Source of the DNA: Candidatus Acetothermia bacterium
GTDB lineage: Bacteria; Bipolaricaulota; Bipolaricaulia; Bipolaricaulales; Bipolaricaulaceae
Reading direction: 5' to 3'
Assembly (NCBI GenBank): GCA_024653305.1
Contig: JANLFW010000008.1
Location: 1 to 64,000 of the forward strand
Length of the DNA: 64,000 bases
Made by a program: the position numbers and the translations under genes. Shown here in pieces: positions 1 to 8,976 of this stretch (position 1 is its first letter; the number at the start of each line of letters is the position of its first letter). The notes under the pieces are model-generated. The model saw only the letters and a program-made list of their open reading frames with translations. It was not told where the DNA came from and searched no databases.

Positions 1-104
1 TCATGTGGTCGATGATGAAACAGGGACGGGACTACGAGCTAAGGGAGGTCGCATGGCCCACTTGAACATCCGAGCGGGATGTTCAGATCTTGTTCCGTGC
101 ATAG

Positions 105-1449
<1,345 letters not shown>

Positions 1450-1518
1450 TCGGGCCCAGGGGGCTGCGGGGCGCCGTCCGGTTGCACCCGCGGGCGGGCG
1501 GCCCGAGAATCGCCCCGG

Positions 1519-1606
1519 GGAGGGATGGGTGAGCGGCCGAAACCGCCGGTCTTGAAAACCGGTGAGCCCTCGGGCTCCGTGGGTTCGAATCCCACTCCCT
1601 CCGCCA
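1519..1606 (+). tRNA. tRNA-Ser (anticodon UGA)
   Basis: A complete class II tRNA cloverleaf with encoded CCA. The acceptor stem GGAGGGA (1519-1525) pairs with TCCCTCC (1596-1602), followed by G and CCA at 1604-1606. The anticodon stem CCGGT/ACCGG encloses the loop CTTGAAA, giving anticodon TGA at 1553-1555, which reads UCA-type serine codons. A long variable arm lies between about 1563 and 1578, as expected for serine. The T stem GTGGG/CCCAC encloses TTCGAAT. Confidence 0.96.
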
Positions 1607-1613
1607 GGTTTCA

Positions 1614-1641
1614 CCCCAAGAAGCCTTACGGCTTCTTGGGG
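1614..1641. terminator. Strong hairpin, possible bidirectional terminator
   Basis: A perfect 12-bp stem, CCCCAAGAAGCC with its complement, closed by a TTAC loop. It lies 7 bases after the tRNA-Ser CCA end and 13 bases beyond the stop of the convergent nitroreductase gene, which is where a shared terminator would sit. Neither side has the T-run of a classical intrinsic terminator, so the function is inferred from position and stem strength only. Confidence 0.4.
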
Positions 1642-1654
1642 ACCCAGTCAAGTT

Positions 1655-2170
1655 CTAGCGATATTCCACGACTTCGGTGAGGGGGCGGCGCTCCCGCGGT
1701 GGGGAGGGCTCCTTGAACCGGCCGAGGGGGATCAGCGCAACCGGCCGCAGCCCTGAGGGAAGCCCGAGGAGCTCGCTGGCCTTCGCCTCGTCGAACGCCC
1801 CCACCCAGCACGAGCCCAGCCCCAGCGACGTCGCGGCCAGGAGCATGTTCTGAATCGCCGCCGCCGTGTCCTGGAGGCAGTACAGGGTCACCCCCCGCTC
1901 CCCGTACGCCCGCTGCGCCCGCAGGAGATCAGCGCACACGACGATCACCAGCGGGGCCTCGGCCAGGAACCGCTGCCCGTGCGCGGCCCCGACCAGCCCC
2001 TCCCGGAGCGCCCGGTCCCGGACCACGATGAACCGCCACGGCTGGGCGTTGCCCGCGCTCGGCGCCCAGATCGCCGCGGTGAGGACCGTCCGCACGTCGT
2101 CCTCGGTCACCGGGTCCCCGGTGTACTTCCGCACCGACCGGCGCCTCTTGATGGCCTCCGTCACGTCCAT
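1655..2170 (-). CDS. Nitroreductase family protein
   Basis: A 171-residue FMN-dependent nitroreductase-fold protein. The N-terminal segment RRRSVRKYTGDPV and the following WAPSAGNAQPWRF are the family's FMN-binding signature. The C-terminal part (VALIPLGRFKEPSPP) matches the usual end of short nitroreductases. The family reduces nitro compounds, quinones or flavins with NAD(P)H, and the physiological substrate cannot be read from sequence. The ATG at 2170 follows AGGAGGG at good spacing. It is divergent from the HAD gene at 2292, so the 121-bp gap must hold both promoters. Nothing ties it functionally to its neighbours. Confidence 0.85.
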   Translation of the reverse strand: MDVTEAIKRRRSVRKYTGDPVTEDDVRTVLTAAIWAPSAGNAQPWRFIVVRDRALREGLVGAAHGQRFLAEAPLVIVVCADLLRAQRAYGERGVTLYCLQDTAAAIQNMLLAATSLGLGSCWVGAFDEAKASELLGLPSGLRPVALIPLGRFKEPSPPRERRPLTEVVEYR

Positions 2171-2291
2171 AGCGCCCTCCTTTCGCCTGTATGGCTCCCG
2201 CAGATGTTACCCGTGGTGAGGCGGGCATCGACGGCGGCACGGGTTCCGCGGTGCTCGCGGCGGACGCCCTCACGGTACCATAGGGTTCCTG

Positions 2292-2891
2292 ATGGCGATC
2301 CGAGCGGCGCTCATCGACATGGACGGCACGATCTGGGTGTCCCCGGTACGGATGGCCGAGGTCCGTCGTGAGTTGGGCCTACCCGAGGACGGGCGGCCCC
2401 TGTTGGTCCAACTCGCCGAGCTTCCCCCGGAGGAGCAGGCGCGGGGCATCCAGGTCCTGCGCCGCCACGAGGCACGGGCGGTGGCGCTGGGGGCCCTCCG
2501 CCCCGGGACAGGGGAACTCCTGGCCTTCCTGCGTGGGCGGGGCGTGAAGTGCGTGCTCGTTACGAACAACTCACGCGAGAGCGCTACGGCCGTGCTGGCC
2601 CGGTCGGGCCTCCCGTTCAACCTCGTGTTCACCCGGGACAATGGCCCGATGAAGCCGGCCCCGGCCGCGTTTCTGCAGCCGCTTGAGGAGCTTGGGGTCC
2701 TGCCGGCGGAGGCGGTGGTCATCGGCGATTCCCACTTCGACCTCATCGCCGCCCACGAGGCCGGGATCGCCCAGGTGATCCTCGTCCGGCCGGAGGAGTG
2801 GATGCGCCCGTTCTTCCCGCCCGAGGCCAGTTACCACGAGGTCCAGGATCTCGCCGAGGCCCGAGACCTCCTGGCCCGCTGGGTCCCTTGA
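2292..2891 (+). CDS. HAD-superfamily hydrolase
   Basis: A 199-residue haloacid-dehalogenase-fold hydrolase, probably a small-molecule phosphatase. Motif I is DMDGT (nucleophile D9, acid/base D11), motif II is VTNN (T91), motif III K121 and motif IV GDSHFD (D146, D150), so all catalytic residues are present. The insert between residues 20 and 70 is a small helical cap. The NagD-like order of the motifs fits a phosphatase, but the substrate is unknown. A weak -10 like box (TACCAT, 2276-2281) lies only 10 bases before the ATG and no Shine-Dalgarno sequence is visible, so the mRNA may be nearly leaderless. Confidence 0.85.
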   Translation: MAIRAALIDMDGTIWVSPVRMAEVRRELGLPEDGRPLLVQLAELPPEEQARGIQVLRRHEARAVALGALRPGTGELLAFLRGRGVKCVLVTNNSRESATAVLARSGLPFNLVFTRDNGPMKPAPAAFLQPLEELGVLPAEAVVIGDSHFDLIAAHEAGIAQVILVRPEEWMRPFFPPEASYHEVQDLAEARDLLARWVP

Positions 2892-2909
2892 ACCAGCAAG
2901 CGGTTCAGC

Positions 2910-3215
2910 TCACCTACGCCATAGGCACATGGGGGCGGTCCACACCGAGCGGACGACAGCCCCGTACCCCCGCCCCAGCTCCACGTCCGCATCGTCCACG
3001 AGGTGGAAGTCGAACAGATGCTCCGGGTGTTCGCACCCGGCCAGCGTCCGATAGCCGCTCGCCAACAGGTGGTCCAGCCGCCGGAGCAGGCTCTCCACGG
3101 TGTCCGTCTTGCGTTGAACCCACACGATGATGTCCACGTCTGAAGCCGGTCGGGCTCGGTTCTCCAGGGTGCTCCCGTAGATGTACACCGCGCGAAACGT
3201 CGGGCCCAGGAGCAA
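2910..3215 (-). CDS. Small nucleotidyltransferase-domain protein (MNT-like)
   Basis: A 101-residue reading frame with the polymerase-beta-type nucleotidyltransferase signature: YGST followed after ten residues by SDVDIIV, whose two Asp residues bind metal. Such small proteins are often the MNT half of MNT/HEPN toxin-antitoxin pairs, but no HEPN partner is next to it. The only available start is a TTG, 18 bases after the gdh stop, and there is little sequence before the GS motif. The usual N-terminal helix is therefore missing and the gene may be 5'-truncated. It lies downstream of gdh on the same strand and converges with the HAD gene. The domain call is fairly sure; that it is functional is not. 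Confidence 0.5.
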   Translation of the reverse strand: MLLGPTFRAVYIYGSTLENRARPASDVDIIVWVQRKTDTVESLLRRLDHLLASGYRTLAGCEHPEHLFDFHLVDDADVELGRGYGAVVRSVWTAPMCLWRR

Positions 3216-3233
3216 GCTCGGGGGTGCTTGGGA

Positions 3234-4547
3234 TCACGGGAAGATCCCGCGCAGGCGGATCGCCTGCACCACCCGCTCCAGCCCCAGCATGAACGCTGCC
3301 GTCCGCAGGGAGACCCCGCGCTCCCGGGCGTAATCCCACACCGCCTGGAACGCGCGGCGCATGATGCGGCTCAGGCGGTCGTTGGTTTCTCCCTCCTCCC
3401 AGTAGAAGCTCTGCAGGTTCTGGACCCACTCGAAGTACGACACCACCACCCCGCCGGCATTGGCCAGGATGTCCGGCACCACCACCCGGCCCTGCTCCTC
3501 CAGGATCACGTCCGCCTCCGGGGTGGTTGGCCCGTTGGCGCCTTCCACGATGACCTTGGCCCGGATCCGGGCGGCGTTGTCCTCGGTGATCTGGCCCTCA
3601 AGCGCTGCTGGGATCAGGACGTCCACGTCCAGGGTGAGCACCTCGGGGCCGGGGATCTCCTCCACTCCGGGGGCGGTGTACCCGGCGATGAGGTGCTTGG
3701 GGGAGTGGGCCACGTAGTCCACGAGCTCGGGGATGTTCAGGCCGTTCGGGCTGTGGAGGGCCCCGGAGACGTCGGACACCCCCACCACCTTAGCCCCGCT
3801 CTCGTGCAGGAGCAGCGCTGCCACCGAGCCCACGTTGCCGAACCCCTGCACGGCCACCGTGGTCCCGGCGAGGCCACGCCCCAGCCGGTTCAGGATCTCC
3901 TGGGTTACGATCATCACCCCGCGGCCGGTGGCCTCCCGGCGCCCGCGGGCCCCGCCCACCGCGAGGTCCTTGCCGGTGACGATGGCGTACATCGGCTCGC
4001 CCCGGAGGACGGTGGCGGTGTCCATGATCCAGTTCATGATCCGGGCGCTCGTGTTCACGTCCGGGGCAGGGATGTCGTGCTGGGGGCCGATGAGGGGGAG
4101 GATCATCGCCGTGTACCGCCGGGTCAGGCGCTCAAGCTCCCCTTCCGAGAGGGTGGTTGGATCGCACACGATCCCGCCCTTGCCCCCACCGAGCGGGATG
4201 TCCACCACCGCGCACTTCCACGTCATCCATCCCGCCAGCGCCTTGACCTCGTCCAGCGTCACCCCGGGGTGGTAGCGGATGCCCCCCTTGCACGGCCCTC
4301 GGGCCGAGGAGTGCTGCACCCGGTAGCCGGTGAACACCGTGATCCCCCCGTGGTCCATGCGCACCGGCACGGATACCTCCAACACCCGCTCCGGGCGCTT
4401 GACCATCTCCAGCAAGTCCACGGGGAGGCGGAGCTTCTCGCCGGCCAGGCCCACCTGGGTCCGGAACATCTCGTACGGGTTGACCTCGGTGGCCTTGAGG
4501 GCGCGCTCCACCGTGGCTTGCGCTTGTCCAGCCTTATCGGACGTCAT
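3234..4547 (-). CDS. gdhA: Glutamate dehydrogenase (intact copy)
   Basis: A 437-residue hexameric-type glutamate dehydrogenase catalysing reversible oxidative deamination of glutamate to 2-oxoglutarate and ammonia. The substrate domain has CKGGIRYHP and WKCAVVDIPLGGGKGG, which carry the substrate-binding and catalytic lysines. The dinucleotide domain has the Rossmann motif GFGNVGS, followed by NAGGVVVSYFEWVQN, and the protein ends in RGIFP. Cofactor preference cannot be settled by eye. The start chosen is ATG 4547, because AGGAGGT lies 7 bases before it; a GTG nine bases upstream overlaps that ribosome site. It is the only undamaged member of three paralogues in the window. It is divergent from a Crp/Fnr regulator across a palindrome-rich gap, which suggests that regulator controls it. 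Confidence 0.93.
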   Translation of the reverse strand: MTSDKAGQAQATVERALKATEVNPYEMFRTQVGLAGEKLRLPVDLLEMVKRPERVLEVSVPVRMDHGGITVFTGYRVQHSSARGPCKGGIRYHPGVTLDEVKALAGWMTWKCAVVDIPLGGGKGGIVCDPTTLSEGELERLTRRYTAMILPLIGPQHDIPAPDVNTSARIMNWIMDTATVLRGEPMYAIVTGKDLAVGGARGRREATGRGVMIVTQEILNRLGRGLAGTTVAVQGFGNVGSVAALLLHESGAKVVGVSDVSGALHSPNGLNIPELVDYVAHSPKHLIAGYTAPGVEEIPGPEVLTLDVDVLIPAALEGQITEDNAARIRAKVIVEGANGPTTPEADVILEEQGRVVVPDILANAGGVVVSYFEWVQNLQSFYWEEGETNDRLSRIMRRAFQAVWDYARERGVSLRTAAFMLGLERVVQAIRLRGIFP

Positions 4548-4586
4548 CGTTCGCACCTCCTCGACGGAAAGCCTAGAGGCGCAGTA

Positions 4587-4602
4587 GGCAATTCACATTG
4601 CC
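4587..4602. promoter_or_regulatory. Inverted repeat 1 upstream of gdh
   Basis: The sequence GGCAAT, four bases, ATTGCC is a perfect 6-bp inverted repeat 40 bases upstream of the gdh start. The four-base spacing resembles Fnr-type operators. Read as gdh leader RNA (minus strand), the loop is GTGA, a GNRA tetraloop, so an RNA hairpin is an equally good reading. Confidence 0.45.
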
Positions 4603-4630
4603 ACTCAGGAGGAATGAGCGCTTCCTTTTT

Positions 4631-4654
4631 GCATGAACAGGCGCGTGTTCATGC
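4631..4654. promoter_or_regulatory. Inverted repeat 2 upstream of gdh
   Basis: A perfect 9-bp inverted repeat, GCATGAACA, six bases, TGTTCATGC. It is not an intrinsic terminator because no T-run follows it on either strand. Its position between gdh and the divergent Crp/Fnr gene makes it a candidate operator for a dimeric regulator. Confidence 0.5.
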
Positions 4655-4686
4655 CCGCCAGGGGTTACAGCATGGCGAGAAGCAAA

Positions 4687-4731
4687 CATCGATATGACAA
4701 GCAATTCGTGATCAATTGACGGATATCGATG
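4687..4731. promoter_or_regulatory. Nested inverted repeat 3 between gdh and crp-like gene
   Basis: An outer perfect repeat, CATCGATAT (4687-4695) with ATATCGATG (4723-4731), surrounds an inner repeat, CAATT (4702-4706) with AATTG (4714-4718). The two are nearly concentric (centres 4709 and 4710). The segment is locally AT-rich in a GC-rich window, which fits a protein-binding control region. Confidence 0.5.
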
Positions 4732-4849
4732 CCCCCAGATGATCACCTTTGCCTTGTGGATTGGGGGAGAGCAGGGTGCCACATTGCCGAGAAATCACTT
4801 GTCAGTCTAGGTTTCGGTGGGCCTGGGTTTGGGGCATCGTTGGCAGGTC

Positions 4850-5500
4850 ATGGCTGGACGAAGACAGCGGCTGCTCGCCGAGCTCCAGGCCCTCCCGGGA
4901 ACGCTCGAGGTCCACTACGGCGCGGGGGAGCTGATCTTTCAGGAAGGCGCGTTCGCGGCCGGGGTGTACGTGGTGGCCGAGGGGTTGGTGATACGGGGAG
5001 GTTACGTGCTCGGCACCTCCCAACCGGTGGGGGTGGCCGGGCCGGGGGACCTCCTTGGGGTCGAGGCGTGGCGGTTGGACATCCCCCCTCGGTATTGGGG
5101 GTTCGCCCGGGCATTGACCGCGGCGATCCTCAGGTTCGCCCCTGCCGGCGTGTGGAACGAGGCCTTGGCGGAGGAGCAATTTCGGGAGCTGGTCCTGTCT
5201 AGCCTGGCCGAGAGCGTGCTGGACTGGCATGCCCTCGCCTTGTACCGGGAGCACGCGGAACGGGTGCTGGCGTGGTTCCTGATGCGGTGGGGCGAGGACG
5301 ATGGAGACCAGGTGCGCCTGCCCGTGTCCACGACCCTTCTCGCCTCCCTCCTGGGCCTCTCCCGGCACACCGTCCGGCAAGCCTTGACCCAGCTTGCCAG
5401 GATGGGGGTGGTGGAGCAGGCGGAGGGGGAGATCGTAGGGGACCGGGATCGGTTGCGCACGGTCCTGGGAGAAGCGGCGCTTATAGGGTCTCCTCGATGA
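4850..5500 (+). CDS. Crp/Fnr-family transcriptional regulator 1
   Basis: About 216 residues: an N-terminal cupin-like sensor domain (about 20-110) and a C-terminal winged-helix domain. The latter contains LLASLLGLSRHTVRQALTQL, the recognition helix-turn-helix of this family. The sensor domain lacks the cysteine set of Fnr iron-sulfur sensors and has no clear cyclic-nucleotide phosphate cassette, so the signal is unknown. ATG 4850 is preferred over a GTG at 4817 because it fits the usual domain length. It is divergent from intact gdh, and its 3' end overlaps the convergent second regulator by 20 bases. It probably binds the inverted repeats at 4587-4731 and controls itself and gdh, an inference from position. 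Confidence 0.8.
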   Translation: MAGRRQRLLAELQALPGTLEVHYGAGELIFQEGAFAAGVYVVAEGLVIRGGYVLGTSQPVGVAGPGDLLGVEAWRLDIPPRYWGFARALTAAILRFAPAGVWNEALAEEQFRELVLSSLAESVLDWHALALYREHAERVLAWFLMRWGEDDGDQVRLPVSTTLLASLLGLSRHTVRQALTQLARMGVVEQAEGEIVGDRDRLRTVLGEAALIGSPR

Positions 5501-6227
5501 TGTGCAGGTAAAGCTCGGGGGTCCGCGCCAGCTCATCGAGCTTTTCCTTGGACAGGATCTTGATCCCCGAGCGGTGCGTTTGGATCAGGCCCCGCTCGCG
5601 GAACCGGCGCAGCATGCGCATCAAGGTCTCCACCGACACCCCGAGGAGCTCGGCCATCGTCTGCCGGGTGATGGGAAGATCGAGGAGCACCGAGCCATCG
5701 GTGTTCAGGGTCCCGTACTTGTTGGCCAGGGCCAAAAGCAGGAGGGCGAGGTTCCGATCGGCGGACTCGGTGGCCTCGCGGGTGAGCTTGAACTCGAGCA
5801 TCGCCACCTCCCGGCCGAACCACCGGCATAGGTCGAACAGGGCCTGGGGGTGATGCTGGAGGAACGCCCGGAACCGGGCGGTGTCGAAGAAGAGGAGGGT
5901 GGACTCGACGATGGTCCGGGCAAACTGGAGGTTCACCGGCTCGCGGCCCAGGAAGAACGGCTCCAGGCCGTACCACTCCCCCGGGGTGAGGAACCGCAAG
6001 ACCCGCTTCTCATGGGTCTTGGGCGCGTACTTGCCGATGTACAAGAGCCCCTGACACACCACGTATACCCCGGAGCAGTAGGAGCTCTCCTGGGCGATGA
6101 GCTCATCGGCGTCGAACCGGAGCACGAGGGCCAGGCGTTCGAGCGCTCCCCGTTCCTCATCGGTCAGACTGGGGAAGGCCTTGGCCAGGCAGCTGGCCGG
6201 GGATTCCTTGAGCGTGATCTTGGGCAT
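5481..6227 (-). CDS. Crp/Fnr-family transcriptional regulator 2
   Basis: A 248-residue Crp/Fnr-type regulator with a sensor beta-barrel (about 35-130, ending in the long dimer helix) and a C-terminal helix-turn-helix. The latter holds TRQTMAELLGVSVETLMRML. The few scattered cysteines do not form the Fnr cluster pattern. A TAGAAT box (6243-6248) lies upstream of the start with a small repeat, CGTGG/CCACG (6257-6273), near its -35 region, a possible autoregulatory site. It is tail-to-tail with regulator 1 and lies next to the decayed gdh copy at 6333-7373. The two regulators thus sit between two gdh copies, suggesting they once governed both. Confidence 0.85.
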   Translation of the reverse strand: MPKITLKESPASCLAKAFPSLTDEERGALERLALVLRFDADELIAQESSYCSGVYVVCQGLLYIGKYAPKTHEKRVLRFLTPGEWYGLEPFFLGREPVNLQFARTIVESTLLFFDTARFRAFLQHHPQALFDLCRWFGREVAMLEFKLTREATESADRNLALLLLALANKYGTLNTDGSVLLDLPITRQTMAELLGVSVETLMRMLRRFRERGLIQTHRSGIKILSKEKLDELARTPELYLHIIEETL

Positions 6228-6274
6228 GGTTATGTCGCTTGAATTCTAATACCTGTCGTGGGTTTACACCACGC

Positions 6275-6305
6275 GGAAGGAAAGAGGGGCGCTCGCGAGC
6301 GCCCC
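6275..6305 (-). terminator. Intrinsic terminator after decayed gdh
   Basis: A perfect 20-bp palindrome, GGGGCGCTCG and its complement (6286-6305), is followed on the minus strand by TCTTTCCTTCC. It lies 27 bases beyond the stop of the broken gdh, so the transcription unit's end survived the decay of its gene. Confidence 0.7.
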
Positions 6306-6332
6306 CCACGATGGCCCTCGGCCGTCCCTACG

Positions 6333-7373
6333 CTAGGCCCAGCCCCGCAGCTTCACCGCCTCCGCCACCCTGGATACGGCCACGAGGTAGGCCCCGAGAC
6401 GGTTGTGGACCTTGTGCCCTTGGGCGGTGTTATGTACGGCGTGGAACGCCGTTGTCATCTTCTGGTCCAGGCGCTTGTAGACCTCGGCCTCGTCCCAGTA
6501 GTAGTTGTACGCGTTCTGCACCTGCTCGAAGTAGGATACGGTCACCCCACCCGCGTTGCACAGGAAGTCGGGAATCACGTAGACCTTGTTCTTGTGGAGG
6601 ATCTGGTCCGCCTCTGGGGTTGTGGGGCCGTTGGCGAGTTCGGCCACGATGCGCGCCTTGATGCGGGGGGCATTGGCGGCGGTGATCTGGTTCTCAAGCG
6701 CGGCCGGGATCAGCACCGTCACAGGGAGCTCCAGGATCTCCGCGTTGGTGATGCCTTTGGCCCCGGGGAAGCCGACCACCGAAGGAGTTCCTGTCCCAGG
6801 CTATGGGCGTACTGCCCGGCGTTGCCGTAGCCTTGAATGGCGGCGGTGGCCCCGGCGAGGGGGATGTCCAGAGCCTTCCCCGCCTCGCGGATGCAGTACA
6901 TGCCACCCCTGGCGGTGGCATCGCCCCGGCCGGCGGACCCGCCCAGGGGGAGGGGCTTCCCGGTGATCACACCCGGGGCGCGGTGCCCGGTGATCGTCTC
7001 GTACTCGTCGAGCATCCACGCCATGACCTGGGGGTTGGTGTACACGTCCGGGGCGGGGACGTCGACGTCGGGGCCGATGTAGTGGCCCAACGCGCGGATG
7101 TACCCCCGGGCGAGGCGCTCCAGCTCCCACGGGCTCATCTCCTTGGGGTTGCACGCCACCCCTCCCTTCCCGGTTGTACTGGACCCGGAACCCCTCGAAC
7201 ACCCGGACCGCGCCACCGTCCATCCGCACCGGGATCCGTACGTGGAACTCGCGCATCGGCCAGCGCAAAAGCTCGTGCAGATCAGGGTCCAAGTCGAGGA
7301 ATCGGGCCGCTTCATCGAGCTGACGCTGGGCGATCGTAAACGGGTTCAAGCTGGTCTTCATGCCGATCTCCAT
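6333..7373 (-). pseudogene. Glutamate dehydrogenase, copy with two internal deletions
   Basis: A third glutamate dehydrogenase, inactivated differently from the copy at 241-1449. It keeps an ATG at 7373 with GGGAGGAGG before it, and a normal N-terminus up to [11 protein letters not shown]. About 41 codons are then missing, removing the segment with the catalytic lysines, and the frame shifts into [12 protein letters not shown]. The middle part runs to [17 protein letters not shown]. About 35 further codons of the Rossmann domain are missing there, with another frameshift into VVGFPGAKG. The rest reads cleanly to VKLRGWA. The deletion sizes were estimated against the intact paralogue at 3234-4547. 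Promoter-side and terminator sequences look intact, so it may still be transcribed, but no active enzyme is possible. Confidence 0.88.
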
Positions 7374-7557
7374 GCTTCCTCCTCCCTTGGCTGAGTGGGG
7401 CGCCACCGTGCCCCGCCTCGGCGCGATCTTAGAGGATGTCATGGCTTTTGCCAAGGCATTGTTCGCAAAGAAGACACGATAATGCCGTCATTCGAAAGGA
7501 TCATGGGGCGGAATCGGCCATGGTGGTAACGTATTCTGGGAAGGGAGGGCCGATCGG

Positions 7558-8976
7558 CTACGCGGCGGCGATGGGAGGTCCGGGTTTCCGCCCGGCGCGC
7601 CCCTTGGCGAGGTAGCGGTGGATCGCGTAGGCGGCCCGCTTGCCCGCGCCCATCGCCGAGATGACCGTCGCCGCGCCGGTGACGATGTCCCCTCCCGCGA
7701 ACACGCCCTCCCGGCTCGTGCACCCGTCCTCGTCGGCGACGATCGTGCCCTCCCGGGCCACGTCCAGGCCCGGCGTGGTCCGGGGGACGAGCGGATGGGG
7801 TTCGTTCCCGATGGCGATGACCGCTGTGTCCACGGGGAGGACGAAGTTGGAGCCGGCCACCGGTACCGGCCGGCGGCGGCCGGACTCGTCCGGTTCCCCG
7901 AGCTCCATGCGGATACATTCCACATCCACCACCCGGCCGTTCTCCCCCAGGAACCGCACCGGGTTCACCAGGGTGTGGAACTCGATGCCTTCCTCCTTGG
8001 CGTGGTGGACCTCCTCGGCGCGGGCCGGCATCTCCGCCTCGGTGCGGCGGTACAGGATCATCACCTGCTCCGCCCCCAGGCGCAGCGCGGTGCGGGCGGC
8101 GTCCATGGCCACGTTCCCCCCGCCCACCACCGCCACCCGCTTCCCGATCTTGACCGGGGTGTCGTACTCCGGGAACAGGTACGCGCGCATCAGGTTGACC
8201 CGGGTCAGGAACTCGTTGGCGGAGTAGATCCCGATCAGGTTCTCCCCGGCCACCCCGAGGAACTTGGGGAACCCGGCCCCGGTGCCCACGAACGCCGCCG
8301 CGTACCCATCGGCCAGGAGCTCGTCGATGGTCAGGGTGCGGCCGACGACCACGTTGACCTGGATCTCGACCCCCATCCGGTTGAGGCCCTCGATCTCCGC
8401 CCCGACGATGCGTTTGGGGAGGCGGAACTCGGGGATCCCGTACATCAGCACCCCGCCCGGCTCGTGCAACGCCTCGAACACGGTCACCGCGTGCCCGAGG
8501 CGCCGGAGGTCGGCGGCGCAGGTCAGTCCGGCCGGACCTGACCCGATGACCGCCACCCGGAACCCGGTCGGGTCGCCGACCCGGGGAATCGAAACGCCGT
8601 TCTCGTACTCCCAGTCAGCGACGAACCGCTCCAGGCGTCCGATCGCCACCGGTTCGAACCTGCGCCCGAGGGTGCACGGGGCCTGGCATTGGGTCTCCTG
8701 GGGGCACACCCGGCCGCAGATCGCGGGGAGGTTGTTCGTCTCCTTGATCGTGGCGATGGCGCCGCGGAAGTCGCCGTCGCGGATCTCGCGGATGAACTTC
8801 GGGATGTCGACGTTGACCGGACATCCCTTGACGCACGGGGCGTTCTTGCACTGGAGGCAGCGCGCCGCTTCCTCCAACGCCTCGTCGGGGGTGTACCCAA
8901 GAGGGACCTCGTCGAAGTTGTGGATGCGGGCTTTCGGGTCCTGTTCGCGCATCGGCACTTGGGTCGGGCGGATCAC
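7558..8976 (-). CDS. nfnB: NADPH-dependent glutamate synthase small subunit-like / NfnB
   Basis: A 472-residue iron-sulfur flavoprotein. The N-terminus has two cysteine clusters for 4Fe-4S centres (CLQCKNAPCVKGCP and CGRVCPQETQCQAPC). An FAD-binding motif VIGSGPAGLTCA and an NADPH-binding motif AVVGGGNVAMDAA follow. This architecture is shared by GltD, SudA and the large subunit of NADH-dependent ferredoxin:NADP oxidoreductase. The preceding gene is the matching small subunit, so the electron-bifurcating NfnAB complex is the best call. Synonyms in annotation are gltA and sudA. GTG 8976 overlaps the upstream stop as GTGA and is the assumed start; ATG 8952 is possible. NfnAB would link ferredoxin, NADH and the NADPH pool used with glutamate. 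Confidence 0.88.
   Translation of the reverse strand: MIRPTQVPMREQDPKARIHNFDEVPLGYTPDEALEEAARCLQCKNAPCVKGCPVNVDIPKFIREIRDGDFRGAIATIKETNNLPAICGRVCPQETQCQAPCTLGRRFEPVAIGRLERFVADWEYENGVSIPRVGDPTGFRVAVIGSGPAGLTCAADLRRLGHAVTVFEALHEPGGVLMYGIPEFRLPKRIVGAEIEGLNRMGVEIQVNVVVGRTLTIDELLADGYAAAFVGTGAGFPKFLGVAGENLIGIYSANEFLTRVNLMRAYLFPEYDTPVKIGKRVAVVGGGNVAMDAARTALRLGAEQVMILYRRTEAEMPARAEEVHHAKEEGIEFHTLVNPVRFLGENGRVVDVECIRMELGEPDESGRRRPVPVAGSNFVLPVDTAVIAIGNEPHPLVPRTTPGLDVAREGTIVADEDGCTSREGVFAGGDIVTGAATVISAMGAGKRAAYAIHRYLAKGRAGRKPGPPIAAA

Noticed and set aside
1519-1606. tRNA-Ser as an integration site of a mobile element
   Set aside because: No integrase, direct repeat of the tRNA 3' end or foreign-looking gene block lies next to it.
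4548-4556. Longer gdh start at GTG 4556 (similarly groES 15266, groEL 14998 and glgA 33097)
   Set aside because: In the gdh, groES and glgA cases the alternative start codon lies within the AGGAGGT ribosome site of the ATG a few codons downstream; the groEL alternative lies inside groES. The shorter starts match family N-termini.
4631-4654. Inverted repeat 2 as an intrinsic terminator
   Set aside because: Five T precede it on the plus strand and none follows on either strand, so it cannot be a classical terminator.
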